In this document: positions 34,666 to 43,806 of the stretch, one piece after another
How positions within the stretch are numbered: position 1 is the first letter of the stretch
Layout: each line of letters opens with the position of its first letter
Assembly (NCBI RefSeq): GCF_014649035.1
Contig: NZ_BMSG01000016.1
Span: 87,601 to 151,600, forward strand
DNA: 64,000 bases
Origin: Streptomyces sindenensis
GTDB lineage: Bacteria; Actinomycetota; Actinomycetes; Streptomycetales; Streptomycetaceae
Reading direction: 5' to 3'
Made by a program: the position numbers and the translations under genes
Notes under the pieces: generated by a model
Told to the model about the DNA's origin: nothing
Seen by the model: the letters and a program-made list of their open reading frames with translations, nothing else
Database searches by the model: none

Positions 34666-37550
34666 GTACGCAGTGCCAGCGCCCCGCGTGCGAGGGCGAC
34701 TACGAGGACATGGGCGGCGGTGAGCTGTACTGCGACACCTGCGGTCTGGCCCCGGTCGTCTCGCCGACGGGCATGGTCTCCTCGCCGCCGACCGGGATCG
34801 CCGGGGGCGGCCGGGCGAGCGGCCGGGACAGCTCCTCGCAGCGTTCCGGCTCCCGCGCCTCCGCCCGGTCCTCGTCCCGTTCGTCGACCTCGCGCCGTTC
34901 GGTCTCCGGCCGGCTGTCGCGGTCGCTGTCCGGGGCGTCCGCCTCCCGTTCGGTCTCGGTGCGTTCCTCCGGCTCGACGTCGGCGGCCTCAGCCCGGGGG
35001 CGGCTCGGCGTCGGCCTGGTGGAGGTGCCGGACGTCCCCCGGCCCGATCCGCGTACGGCGGTGATGGAGCGGGCGGAGGTGCCCGAGCGCAAGCGGTTCT
35101 GCTCCCGTTCGGACTGCGGGGCGCCGGTGGGCCGTTCGCGCGGTGAGCGGCCGGGCCGCACCGAGGGGTTCTGCACCAAGTGCGGCCACCCCTACTCCTT
35201 CGTGCCGAAGCTGACCGGCGGCGACATCGTGCACGGCCAGTACGAGGTCGTGGGCTGTCTGGCGCACGGCGGTCTCGGCTGGGTGTATCTCGCGGTGGAC
35301 CGGGCCGTCTCCGACCGCTGGGTGGTCCTCAAGGGCCTGCTGGACACCGGCGACCAGGACGCGATGGCCGCCGCGATCTCCGAGCGCCGCTTCCTCGCGG
35401 AGATCGAGCACTCCAACATCGTGCGGATCTACAACTTCGTCGAACACCTCGACCAGCGCACCGGATCCCTCGACGGCTACATCGTCATGGAGTACGTCGG
35501 CGGCAAGGCGCTCAAGGAGATCGCCAACGAGCGCCGCACCCCGGCCGGGAAGCGCGATCCGCTGCCGGTGGAACAGGCCTGCGCGTACGGGATCGAGGCG
35601 CTGGAGGCGCTCGGTCATCTGCACAGCCGCAATCTGCTCTACTGCGACTTCAAGGTCGACAACGCGATCCAGACCGAGGACCAGCTCAAGCTGATCGACA
35701 TGGGCGCGGTGCGCCGGATGGACGACGACGAGTCCGCGATCTACGGCACGGTCGGCTACCAGGCCCCCGAGGTCGCGGAGCTGGGCCCGTCGGTCGCCTC
35801 CGATCTGTACACGGTGGCCCGGACGCTGGCGGTCCTCACCTTCGACTTCCAGGGGTACACGAACGTCTTCGTGGACTCACTGCCGGACCCGGACACCATC
35901 GAGGTGTTCCGCACCTACGAGTCGTTCTACCGGCTGCTGGTACGGGCCACCGACCCGGACCCGGCCCGCCGTTTCGCCTCCGCAGCGGAGATGGCCGAGC
36001 AGCTGACGGGGGTGCTGCGGGAGGTCGTGGCGCTCCAGACCGGCCGGCCGCGCCCGGCCGTGTCGACGCTGTTCGGCGCCGAGCTGCGCGTGGTCGACAC
36101 GGAGTTGTTCGCCCCGCAGACGGACGACGTCTCGCAGCTGGGCGGCCGGGACACCGGCTCCGGGCGGGGCGGGCCGCTGGGCCGCCGCAAGGGCCGCGGC
36201 GGCCGGCCGCCCGGCATCCCCGCGCAGGGTGGCGCGGGGCCAACCCACGGCGGGCTGTCCCACGGCGGTACGGCTCCGGCCGCGCCGGGGGCCGTGACGT
36301 CGGCGGTGGCCGGGGCGTTGCCGGTGGGAGCGCAGCCGTCCGGCCCGGCGGGCGGTCACGCGCCGGGTGCGGCGGGGGCCGCCCCGCTGGCCGCGCCGCC
36401 GACCCATGTCCGGGGCTCCGCGCCGGGTGCCGGGGCGCCGTTGCCGTACGCTCCCCCGGCGCATGCCACCGTCCCGGCGCCCCGGCCGCCCGACCAGGCC
36501 TCGGGCCCTGCGACCGGCCCGTACGCCACCGGCGCGGCGGCCGGCCCGTATGTCCAGACCGCCCCGGCCGGACCGTACGGTCCCGGCGGGGGTGTCCGGC
36601 TCGCCCCGTTCGACGCCCCGGCCACCGCGTTGGCGCTGCCGGTCCCCCGGGTCGACGCGCTGGACCCGAACGCCGGTTTCCTCGCGGGTCTGATGGCCTC
36701 CGCCCCGGCCGAGCTGATCACCGCCCTGCACACGGTCCCCACCCCCTCGCCGGAGACCCGGCTGCGGGAGCTGCGGGCCCGGCTGGAGATGCGGGAGGCG
36801 GATGCGGCCGCCCGTGCGCTGACCACCCTGGAGGGTGAACACGCGGACGACTGGCGGGTCGTCTGGTATCGGGGCGTCACCTCGCTGGTGACCGGCGACC
36901 ACGAGACGGCGGCGCTCTCCTTCGACGCGGTCTACGACGCGTTCCCCGGGGAAACGGCGCCCAAGCTGGCGCTCGGGATCTGCGCGGAGGTGCTGGGCCA
37001 GTTGGACAACGCCGCCGAGTACTACCGCCTGGTGTGGGCGACCGATCCGGAGTTCGTCAGCGCCGCGTTCGGCCTGGCCCGGGTGCAGATCGCCGCCGGG
37101 GAGCGGGGGGCGGCGGTGAGCACCCTGGAGTCGGTGCCGGAGGCCTCGATCCACTACACGGCGGCGCGGGTCGCCGCGGTCCGGGCGCGGCTGCGCGAAC
37201 GCTCGCACCGGGAGCCGCTGCTGGCCGATCTGACGGCCGCCGGGGCCCAGGTGACCGCGCTGGGCGCCTTCGGCCTGGACCCGGTGCGGCACGAGCAGTT
37301 GTCGACGGAGGTACTGGGCAAGGCGCTGGACTGGGTACTCTCCGGTAGTCCCGGTGTCCCGGGGCCGGGCGGACCGGACGCCGATCCGTCGGTTGCACGG
37401 AAGCTGCTCGGCGCCGAACCGACCGAGCGGGGACTGCGGTTCGGGCTGGAACGCTCGTACCGGATGCTCGCCCGGCTCGCGCAGCGGGGCGAGCAGAGGA
37501 TCGAACTGGTGGAGCGGGCCAACCGTTTCCGCCCCCGGACGTGGGTGTGA
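34662..37550 (+). CDS. pknG: PknG-like Ser/Thr protein kinase with zinc ribbons and TPR
   Basis: This 962-residue cytoplasmic kinase has the PknG order of domains. An extra N-terminal zinc ribbon (about residues 5-28, ending CDTCG) and a Ser/Arg-rich disordered stretch (40-115) come first. A rubredoxin-like site (Cys147, Cys152, Cys171, Cys174) precedes the kinase domain from about 188. Catalytic residues are Lys224, Asp329-Phe-Lys331 with Asn334, and DMG at Asp346 in place of DFG. A Gly/Pro/Ala-rich linker (about 500-655) leads to C-terminal TPR repeats. Mycobacterial PknG, activated by amino acids through GlnH/GlnX, phosphorylates GarA to control glutamate metabolism. The start overlaps the upstream stop; the PP2C gene follows directly. 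Confidence 0.93.
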   Translation: MSTQCQRPACEGDYEDMGGGELYCDTCGLAPVVSPTGMVSSPPTGIAGGGRASGRDSSSQRSGSRASARSSSRSSTSRRSVSGRLSRSLSGASASRSVSVRSSGSTSAASARGRLGVGLVEVPDVPRPDPRTAVMERAEVPERKRFCSRSDCGAPVGRSRGERPGRTEGFCTKCGHPYSFVPKLTGGDIVHGQYEVVGCLAHGGLGWVYLAVDRAVSDRWVVLKGLLDTGDQDAMAAAISERRFLAEIEHSNIVRIYNFVEHLDQRTGSLDGYIVMEYVGGKALKEIANERRTPAGKRDPLPVEQACAYGIEALEALGHLHSRNLLYCDFKVDNAIQTEDQLKLIDMGAVRRMDDDESAIYGTVGYQAPEVAELGPSVASDLYTVARTLAVLTFDFQGYTNVFVDSLPDPDTIEVFRTYESFYRLLVRATDPDPARRFASAAEMAEQLTGVLREVVALQTGRPRPAVSTLFGAELRVVDTELFAPQTDDVSQLGGRDTGSGRGGPLGRRKGRGGRPPGIPAQGGAGPTHGGLSHGGTAPAAPGAVTSAVAGALPVGAQPSGPAGGHAPGAAGAAPLAAPPTHVRGSAPGAGAPLPYAPPAHATVPAPRPPDQASGPATGPYATGAAAGPYVQTAPAGPYGPGGGVRLAPFDAPATALALPVPRVDALDPNAGFLAGLMASAPAELITALHTVPTPSPETRLRELRARLEMREADAAARALTTLEGEHADDWRVVWYRGVTSLVTGDHETAALSFDAVYDAFPGETAPKLALGICAEVLGQLDNAAEYYRLVWATDPEFVSAAFGLARVQIAAGERGAAVSTLESVPEASIHYTAARVAAVRARLRERSHREPLLADLTAAGAQVTALGAFGLDPVRHEQLSTEVLGKALDWVLSGSPGVPGPGGPDADPSVARKLLGAEPTERGLRFGLERSYRMLARLAQRGEQRIELVERANRFRPRTWV

Positions 37551-37552
37551 AG

Positions 37553-39058
37553 ATGTCACAGAGCCAGCAGCAGCCCGCCCTGTCGAAGTGCCCCGGCTGC
37601 GAGGAGCCGCCGGCTGCGGGCGACCTGTTCTGCGGGGCGTGCGGCTACGACCTCTCCGCGGTGCCCGCGCGCCCCGATGACCGGCCCACGGTGGCCATCA
37701 CCGTGCCCCCGGCCGCCCCGGAGGCGCCCGCCGCCCCGCCCGCGCGGGCGGCCGAGGCCGTGCGGTGGCCCGCCGCCCCGGAGACCGACAGCTCGGACGT
37801 GCCCGCGCCCGTGCACCGCCCGTCGGACCTGCCGGGGACGGACTCGGGCGGCAGGCCCCTGGCGGAACAGGAGCGGGAGCAGGCCCAGCAGCGGGAACAG
37901 GCCCAGGAGCCGGGCGTGGCGGCCGAGCGGGGCGCACCGGTCGGGCCGGGGCCGGGTGCGGAGCCCGTCGGCGGGCCGGAGCCCTCGGCCGCCGCGGTGC
38001 GCCACGACGACCGGGCGGCCCCGGCGGCCGCCGAGCACCCCGGCGACTTCGCGCTGGCCGCGCCCGATCCCCGTACGGCGGAACACTCCGCCGCACCTGC
38101 CGCACCTGCGGCTCCCCCCGCCGGGGGGCAGGTCTGTGTGGCCTGCCGCTCCGGCCGGGTGGACCCCGACGGCTACTGCGAGAACTGCGGGCACGCCCAG
38201 CCCCGCGAGCGCGACCACATGGAGCAGGAGCTCGACGCGGTGGCCGCGGTGAGCGACCGGGGCCTGCGCCACCACCGCAACGAGGACTCCTTCGCGGTGT
38301 CCTCGACCGCGCTGCCGGACGGTTCGCCCGCCGTCGTCGCGATCGTCTGCGACGGCGTCTCCTCGGCGAGCCGCCCCGACGAGGCGTCGGCCGCCGCCGC
38401 GAACGCCGCCAACGAGTCGCTGCTGGATTCCCTGGCGCGCGGTACGCATCCGCAGCAGGCGATGCACGAGGCGATCGTCGCCGCGTCCGAGGCGGTCAAC
38501 GCCCTGGCGCAGGAGCCGGCCGGGGCGATGGAGCACGACGCGCACCGCCATCAGAACGCCCCGGCCTGCACCCTGGTCGGCGCGGTCATGGCGGGCGAGC
38601 TGCTGATCGTCGGCTGGGTCGGCGACAGCCGGGTCTACTGGGTGCCCCAGGACCGGACCCAGCCGACCGCCCGGCTCACCGAGGACGACTCCTGGGCCGC
38701 GCAGATGGTGGCGGCCGGCCTGATGAACGAGGCGGAGGCCTACGCGGACGAGCGCGCCCACGCCATCACGGGCTGGCTCGGCGCCGACGCGTACGAACTG
38801 GAGCCGCACACCGCCGCGTTCAAGCCGGACCGGCCGGGCCTGGTGGTCGTCTGCACGGACGGCCTGTGGAACTACGCCGAGTCGGCCGAGGAGATGGCCG
38901 CAGCGGTCCCGGCCGACGCCCAGGAACACCCGCTGCGCGGCGCCCAGGTGCTCGTCGGACACGCGCTCGACGGCGGGGGCCACGACAACGTAACAGTGGC
39001 ACTTCTGCCGTTCGCCGTCCGGTCGCAAGGGGCAGGATCGGGCTGCGAAACCGTTTGA
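37553..39058 (+). CDS. PP2C-type Ser/Thr phosphatase with two zinc ribbons
   Basis: This 501-residue protein should reverse phosphorylation by the neighbouring kinase. It starts with a zinc ribbon (CPGC...CGAC, residues about 13-31), then has a long Pro/Ala/Glu-rich disordered stretch and a second ribbon (CVAC...CENC). The PP2C domain follows (about residues 225-490), with all metal-binding aspartates visible: RNEDS, VCDGVSS, GDSRVYW, CTDGLW and GHDNVTV. No transmembrane helix is present, unlike PstP. ATG 37553 was chosen; GTG 37547 overlapping the kinase stop as GTGA is nearly as good. Confidence 0.92.
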   Translation: MSQSQQQPALSKCPGCEEPPAAGDLFCGACGYDLSAVPARPDDRPTVAITVPPAAPEAPAAPPARAAEAVRWPAAPETDSSDVPAPVHRPSDLPGTDSGGRPLAEQEREQAQQREQAQEPGVAAERGAPVGPGPGAEPVGGPEPSAAAVRHDDRAAPAAAEHPGDFALAAPDPRTAEHSAAPAAPAAPPAGGQVCVACRSGRVDPDGYCENCGHAQPRERDHMEQELDAVAAVSDRGLRHHRNEDSFAVSSTALPDGSPAVVAIVCDGVSSASRPDEASAAAANAANESLLDSLARGTHPQQAMHEAIVAASEAVNALAQEPAGAMEHDAHRHQNAPACTLVGAVMAGELLIVGWVGDSRVYWVPQDRTQPTARLTEDDSWAAQMVAAGLMNEAEAYADERAHAITGWLGADAYELEPHTAAFKPDRPGLVVVCTDGLWNYAESAEEMAAAVPADAQEHPLRGAQVLVGHALDGGGHDNVTVALLPFAVRSQGAGSGCETV

Positions 39059-39077
39059 TCCTCAAGGAGCCGACCAG

Positions 39078-40439
39078 ATGGCCAACTTCTCCAAGTCGCA
39101 TGTGCCGCAGTTCTCCGTCGAGGTGTACCAGAACGCGTTCCTGCCCGAGGGCGGCCGTGAGGTCAACGCGATCGTCACGGTGACCTCGACCGGCGGCGGC
39201 ACCACCGGGGGGATACCCCTGGCGGACGCGGCGCCGTCGTCCGCGCCCGGTGCCGGGCAGGGGCCCGGCGCGGCCGTGGTGCTGATGGTCGACTGTTCGG
39301 GCTCGATGGACTACCCGCCGACGAAGATGCGCAACGCGCGCGACGCGACGGCCGCGGCGATCGACACCCTGCGCGAGGGGACCCGGTTCGCGGTCGTCGC
39401 CGGGACGCATGTGGCGAAGGACGTCTACCCGGGCAACGGGCGGCTCGCGGTCGCCGGTGCGCAGACGAAGGCCCAGGCCAAGGAGGCCCTGCGGAAGCTG
39501 AGCGCGGGCGGCGGCACCGCGATCGGCACCTGGCTGCGGCTGGCCGACCGGCTGCTGAACTCCGCCGAGGTCTCCATCCGGCACGGCATCCTGCTGACCG
39601 ACGGCCGCAACGAGCACGAGTCGCCCGAGGACCTGCGGGCGGCCCTGGACTCCTGCGCGGGGCGGTTCACCTGCGACGCCCGCGGGGTGGGCACCGACTG
39701 GGAGGTGAAGGAGGTCACCGGCATAGCCGCCGCCCTCCTCGGCACGGCCGACATCGTCGCCGACCCCTCGGGCCTGGCCGCGGACTTCACCCGCATGATG
39801 GAGAACGCCATGGGCAAGGAGGTCGCGGACGTGGCGCTGCGGCTCTGGACCCCGGTGGGCGTGGAGATCCGGTTCGTGAAGCAGGTCGCGCCGACCGTCG
39901 CCGACCTGACCGCCCGGCGCACCGAGGCGAACGCCCGCGCCGGGGACTACCCGACCGGTTCCTGGGGCGACGAGTCCCGCGACTACCACGTGTGCGTCGT
40001 GGTGCCGGAGGCCGGGATCGGCCAGGAGATGCTGGCGGCCCGGGTCTCGCTGATCCTGCCCGACCCCTCGGGCGCGGGCACGCCGCAGACGCTGTCGCAG
40101 GGGCTCGTACGGGCCGTGTGGACGGACGACATGGTGGCGTCGACGTCGATCAACCCGCAGGTCGCGCACTACACAGGTCAGGCGGAACTGGCACAAGTCA
40201 TCCAGCAGGGGCTGGACGCACGCAAGTCGGGCGACTTCGACGGCGCGACGGCGAAGCTGGGCCGTGCGGTGCAGCTGGCGTCGGCGTCCGGGAACCAGGA
40301 CACCGCGAAACTGCTTTCGAAGGTGGTCGACGTCGTCGATGCCGCGACAGGTACTGTGCGACTGAAGGCGAAGGTCGCGGAAGCGGACGAGATGACCCTC
40401 GAAACCCGCTCCACCAAGACCGTTCGCGTCAAGAAGTAG
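39078..40439 (+). CDS. VWA-domain protein
   Basis: This 453-residue cytoplasmic protein has a von Willebrand A domain with an intact metal-ion-dependent adhesion site: DCSGSM (residues 72-77), the Thr in the GGGTAIG loop and Asp175 (LLTDGRNEH). A beta-rich domain follows and a helical C-terminal part (KSGDFDGATAKLGRAVQLA) that looks like a single TPR-like hairpin. Such proteins act as metal-dependent protein-binding modules. AAGGAG eight bases upstream supports the start. It lies between phosphatase and FHA genes, so it probably belongs to the same signalling complex. Confidence 0.9.
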   Translation: MANFSKSHVPQFSVEVYQNAFLPEGGREVNAIVTVTSTGGGTTGGIPLADAAPSSAPGAGQGPGAAVVLMVDCSGSMDYPPTKMRNARDATAAAIDTLREGTRFAVVAGTHVAKDVYPGNGRLAVAGAQTKAQAKEALRKLSAGGGTAIGTWLRLADRLLNSAEVSIRHGILLTDGRNEHESPEDLRAALDSCAGRFTCDARGVGTDWEVKEVTGIAAALLGTADIVADPSGLAADFTRMMENAMGKEVADVALRLWTPVGVEIRFVKQVAPTVADLTARRTEANARAGDYPTGSWGDESRDYHVCVVVPEAGIGQEMLAARVSLILPDPSGAGTPQTLSQGLVRAVWTDDMVASTSINPQVAHYTGQAELAQVIQQGLDARKSGDFDGATAKLGRAVQLASASGNQDTAKLLSKVVDVVDAATGTVRLKAKVAEADEMTLETRSTKTVRVKK

Positions 40440-40524
40440 CACAGAACGATCACTCGCGGTCAAGGCGCCGCGACCGACAGCATGCGGCCTCCGCGGCCGG
40501 AAGAGGAGAGGGGGAAGCGCCGAC

Positions 40525-42036
40525 ATGCCGACCTGCCCGAACGGACACCAGTCGGGTTCCGAGGACTGGTGCGAGGTCTGCGGACACCGCATGACGACCG
40601 GCGGTGCGCCCGCGGGCGCGGTGCCCCCGCCGCCTCCTCCGCCGCCCGCGCCCGGTTACGGCTACCCGCAGCCGGGTTCCGGCACCGGTGGCGGACAGCC
40701 CACCATGCAGGCGGAGCTCTGCCCGCAGTGCCGTACGCCGCGCGAGGCGATGGCGCCGTTCTGCGAGGAGTGCCGCTGGAACTTCCTCACCAACACGGCG
40801 ACCTCCTACACCCCGCTGGCCCCGCAGCAGAGCACGCCCAGCGGCCCGCCGCCCGGCCTCAACCTGCCGCCCGGCTTCCAGGCGCAGACCCCCGGCGGGC
40901 CGTCCGGCCCCGGCGGCCAGGGCGGCCCCGGCGGCCAGGGCGGCCCCGGCGGCCAGCCCGGCCCCGGTGGTCCCGGTACGCAGGGCGGTCCGCCCGGTGC
41001 GCCCCAGCCGCGCGACCCGTTCGACTACCAGGGCTCGCGGCCCTCGCAGATGAACCGCCCCGCCGAGCCGCTCACCCCCGAGCAGAACGGTCCGCATGGC
41101 AACAGCGGTCCGCAGGGCAACGGCGGTCCGCAGGGCAACAGCGGTCCGCAGGGGAACGGCGGTCCCCAGGGCAACGGCGGCCAGGGCGGTCCTCCGCAGT
41201 CGTTCCAGCAGGGTCCCCCGCCGTCCTCGTTCCAGCAGCAGGGCCCGCCGTCGACGCGCTCGCCGTTCGAGCCGCAGCAGTCGGCTCCGTCGCCGTTCGA
41301 GCCCCAGCAGGCCTCGCCCTTCGCACCGCCGCAGCAGCAGCAGTCGGCGCCGCCCGCGCCGCCGCAGCCGTCCGGGCACACCGGCGGTGATGACGACTGG
41401 ATGCTGTCGCCGCCCTCCCAGGCGCAGTCGCAGCAGCCACCCCAGCAGTTCCAGCAGCCGGGCCCCCACCAGGGGCACCCGGGCCACCAGGACCAGGGCC
41501 GACCGGGTCAGGGCCACCCGGGTCAAGGCCACCCGGGCCAGGGCCAGGGCCAGCAGCACGGGCAGGACCAGGGGTACGACCAGGGCCCGCAGCACGGCGG
41601 CGTGCCCGGCCAGAGCGGGCCGCAGCAGGCCGCCACCTGGACCGCCGTGATCGCCCCGGACCGTGCGTACTTCCTCGCGATGATGCAGCGCAGCGGCCCC
41701 GAGGCGACCGGGCTGAACCTGCCCGCGTACTCCCCGGAGCAGCGCCTTCCGCTCACCGGCAGCCAGGTCACCATCGGGCGTCGGCGGCAGAGCACCGGCG
41801 AGTCCCCGGACGTCGATCTCTCGGTGCCCCCGGAGGACCCGGGCGTCTCGCACCAGCACGCGGTGCTGGTGCAGCAGCCGGACGGCGGCTGGGCGGTCGT
41901 CGACCAGAACTCCACCAACGGCACCACGCTGAACGGCGCCGAGGAGCCGATCCAGCCCTACGTCCCCGTACCGCTCCAGGACGGCGACCAGGTGCACGTC
42001 GGGGCGTGGACGACGATCACGGTCCGCCGGGACTGA
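40525..42036 (+). CDS. FHA-domain protein with zinc ribbons and a Gly/Pro/Gln-rich linker
   Basis: This 503-residue protein has two N-terminal zinc-ribbon-like sites (CPNGHQ...CEVCGH and CPQCR...CEEC), a 300-residue low-complexity linker and a C-terminal FHA domain (about residues 415-500). The linker includes collagen-like GGPGGQ repeats, GNSGPQGNGGPQ repeats and GHPGQ repeats. The FHA phosphothreonine-binding residues are present: IGRRR, SHQHA and NSTNGT. FHA proteins read phosphothreonine marks; in mycobacteria the PknG substrate GarA is an FHA protein. This one is a natural candidate target of the kinase at 34662. It ends the operon. Confidence 0.92.
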   Translation: MPTCPNGHQSGSEDWCEVCGHRMTTGGAPAGAVPPPPPPPPAPGYGYPQPGSGTGGGQPTMQAELCPQCRTPREAMAPFCEECRWNFLTNTATSYTPLAPQQSTPSGPPPGLNLPPGFQAQTPGGPSGPGGQGGPGGQGGPGGQPGPGGPGTQGGPPGAPQPRDPFDYQGSRPSQMNRPAEPLTPEQNGPHGNSGPQGNGGPQGNSGPQGNGGPQGNGGQGGPPQSFQQGPPPSSFQQQGPPSTRSPFEPQQSAPSPFEPQQASPFAPPQQQQSAPPAPPQPSGHTGGDDDWMLSPPSQAQSQQPPQQFQQPGPHQGHPGHQDQGRPGQGHPGQGHPGQGQGQQHGQDQGYDQGPQHGGVPGQSGPQQAATWTAVIAPDRAYFLAMMQRSGPEATGLNLPAYSPEQRLPLTGSQVTIGRRRQSTGESPDVDLSVPPEDPGVSHQHAVLVQQPDGGWAVVDQNSTNGTTLNGAEEPIQPYVPVPLQDGDQVHVGAWTTITVRRD

Positions 42037-42078
42037 GGCCGCCCGGACCGGTTCCGCAGGCTTCGTACACCCGGCCGT

Positions 42079-43083
42079 TCACCGCCCGACGGCGAGCGGC
42101 CAGGTGCAAGGGCCCTGCGGGTCGTCGAGCCAGGCCCACTGCCGGCCCTGGCCGACCGTGATGCCGTACCTCTCCCGCTGCGGGCGCCCCTCGCGCTCCC
42201 AGAGGGAGAGGGCCTCGTGCGGATCGAGGGTGCCCGCGGTCAGCGTCAGGAGGAACCGGAACAGGTCCTCGCCCACCACCTGGCGGGGCAGTCCGCCGAG
42301 GTACGGCAGCCCGTCGGCCGGCGGCAGCGCCCCGCGCAGGGGCACGAAGTAGGCCGGGGTGTGCAGGAAGTGCCCCTCGGCGCGCGGGCCGTGCGCCGTC
42401 GCGCGGACCTCCAGCAGGACCAGCCCCGTGGCGAGCGGCGCGAGGATCAACGCCCCCGGACGGCACTGTTCCGGCCAGCTCGGCGGTATGGAGGGCAGGG
42501 TGCAGGTCGCGATGATCCGGTCGTACGGAGCACGTTCCGGGCATCCCAGGGCCCCGTCGCCGGTGATCACCGTCGGGTGGTATCCGGCCGCGGCGAGGTG
42601 GTCGCGGGCCGATGCGGTGATCTCCGGGTCCAGATCGACGCTGGTCACGGCGGGGTCGCCGAGCCGGTGGGCGAGGAGGGCAGCGTTGTAGCCGGGGCCG
42701 GTGCCGATCTCCAGGACCGTGTGGCCGTCCCGTACGTCGAGGGCGTCGAGCATCAGCGCCATCAGGGACGGCTGGCTGGAGGACGAGACGAGTTCGCCGT
42801 CCTTGAGGCGGGTGGCCAGCGCCCCGTCCGCGTAGACGCCGTGCAGCCATCGTGAGCGCCGGCCGGGGTCCGCGTCCTCGGCCCCGAGGCGTTCGTAGCC
42901 CCCGATCCCGTGCACGTAGAAGAACGGCACGAACAGATGGCGGGGCACCTCGGCGAAGGCGGTCCGCCAGACGGGGTCGGTGAGCCCGCCCCGCGCGACG
43001 ATCTCGCGCACGAGGGCGTCCCGCGCCGCGTCGGCCTCGGCGTCGGGGGCGGACGGGGAGGGGCTCTGCCGGTGTGCACCCAT
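42079..43083 (-). CDS. Protein-L-isoaspartate O-methyltransferase-like enzyme
   Basis: This 334-residue protein has the PCMT-type SAM-dependent methyltransferase fold. It shows the FVPFFY segment near residue 50, SSSSQPSLMALML, and the SAM-binding loop LEIGTGPGYNAALLAHRLG followed by VTSVDLDPEI. A C-terminal extension of about 110 residues is typical of the longer actinobacterial members. The family repairs isoaspartyl residues or methylates peptide Asp. No precursor peptide or lanthipeptide synthetase is adjacent, so repair or a non-peptide target is more likely. It diverges from the globin gene. Confidence 0.88.
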   Translation of the reverse strand: MGAHRQSPSPSAPDAEADAARDALVREIVARGGLTDPVWRTAFAEVPRHLFVPFFYVHGIGGYERLGAEDADPGRRSRWLHGVYADGALATRLKDGELVSSSSQPSLMALMLDALDVRDGHTVLEIGTGPGYNAALLAHRLGDPAVTSVDLDPEITASARDHLAAAGYHPTVITGDGALGCPERAPYDRIIATCTLPSIPPSWPEQCRPGALILAPLATGLVLLEVRATAHGPRAEGHFLHTPAYFVPLRGALPPADGLPYLGGLPRQVVGEDLFRFLLTLTAGTLDPHEALSLWEREGRPQRERYGITVGQGRQWAWLDDPQGPCTWPLAVGR

Positions 43084-43148
43084 GCCTCCACTCTCCTGCG
43101 CCGGGGCCGTGAGGGCGAGAGGGGGCGCGACCCACGAGCCCGGACGAT

Positions 43149-43160
43149 GGTCCTAGGACC
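43149..43160. promoter_or_regulatory. Perfect 12-bp palindrome in a divergent promoter region
   Basis: GGTCCTAGGACC lies 36 bp before the globin start, in the 113-bp gap shared with the methyltransferase gene. It could be an operator or overlap the -10 region of the globin promoter. Confidence 0.45.
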
Positions 43161-43196
43161 GCTGACCTCGGGCTGTGCGTCTGCGACCATGGACGG

Positions 43197-43601
43197 GTGA
43201 CTGAGATTCCGCGCGACACGCTTCAGGAGCAGACCTTCTACGAGCAGGTCGGCGGCGAGGCGACCTTCCGGCGCCTGGTCCACCGCTTCTACGAGGGCGT
43301 GGCGGGCGACGAGCTGCTGCGGCCGATGTATCCGGAGGAGGACCTGGGCCCGGCCGAGGAGCGGTTCGCGCTCTTCCTGATGCAGTACTGGGGCGGTCCG
43401 CGCACCTACAGCGACCGCCGGGGCCACCCGCGGCTGCGGATGCGCCACGCGCCGTTCCGGGTGGACCGCGCGGCGCATGACGCCTGGCTCTCCCATATGC
43501 GGGTCGCGCTGGACGAGCTGGGGCTCGCGCCCGAGCACGAGCGGCAGCTGTGGGACTACCTGACGTACGCCGCCGCCTCGATGGTCAACACCGCGGACTG
43601 A
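43197..43601 (+). CDS. glbO: Group II truncated hemoglobin
   Basis: This 134-residue heme protein binds O2 or NO. Diagnostic features of group II (GlbO) are all present: YPEEDLGPAEERF, FLMQYWGGPRTYSDRRGHPRLRMRHAPF with proximal His84, and Trp97 at position G8 (HDAWLSHM). It closely resembles mycobacterial GlbO. GTG 43197 is the start. It diverges from the isoaspartate-methyltransferase gene with a palindrome in the shared promoter region. The likely role is protection or oxygen handling in the cytoplasm. Confidence 0.93.
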   Translation: MTEIPRDTLQEQTFYEQVGGEATFRRLVHRFYEGVAGDELLRPMYPEEDLGPAEERFALFLMQYWGGPRTYSDRRGHPRLRMRHAPFRVDRAAHDAWLSHMRVALDELGLAPEHERQLWDYLTYAAASMVNTAD

Positions 43602-43806
43602 CACGCGAACCAGCGAGGCGGGCCGACGTGTGAACGGTCCGTGACCGGATGTCACCGGAATTCGACGCTCCACCTCCGGATAACGATCACGATCGCATCA
43701 AGGTGCACCTGTAAGCGGTTACCGAAACCCCGGTGCCTCTGCAAGCATCACCTGTACGTCGGGGGGCGTGCGTGCGCATGTGATGTTTCCGGGGCTGGGG
43801 GATCAG

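Noticed and set aside
42079..43083. Lanthipeptide-type isoaspartate methyltransferase (OlvSA-like)
   Set aside because: No precursor peptide or lanthipeptide synthetase gene is adjacent; a general PCMT-like role is simpler.
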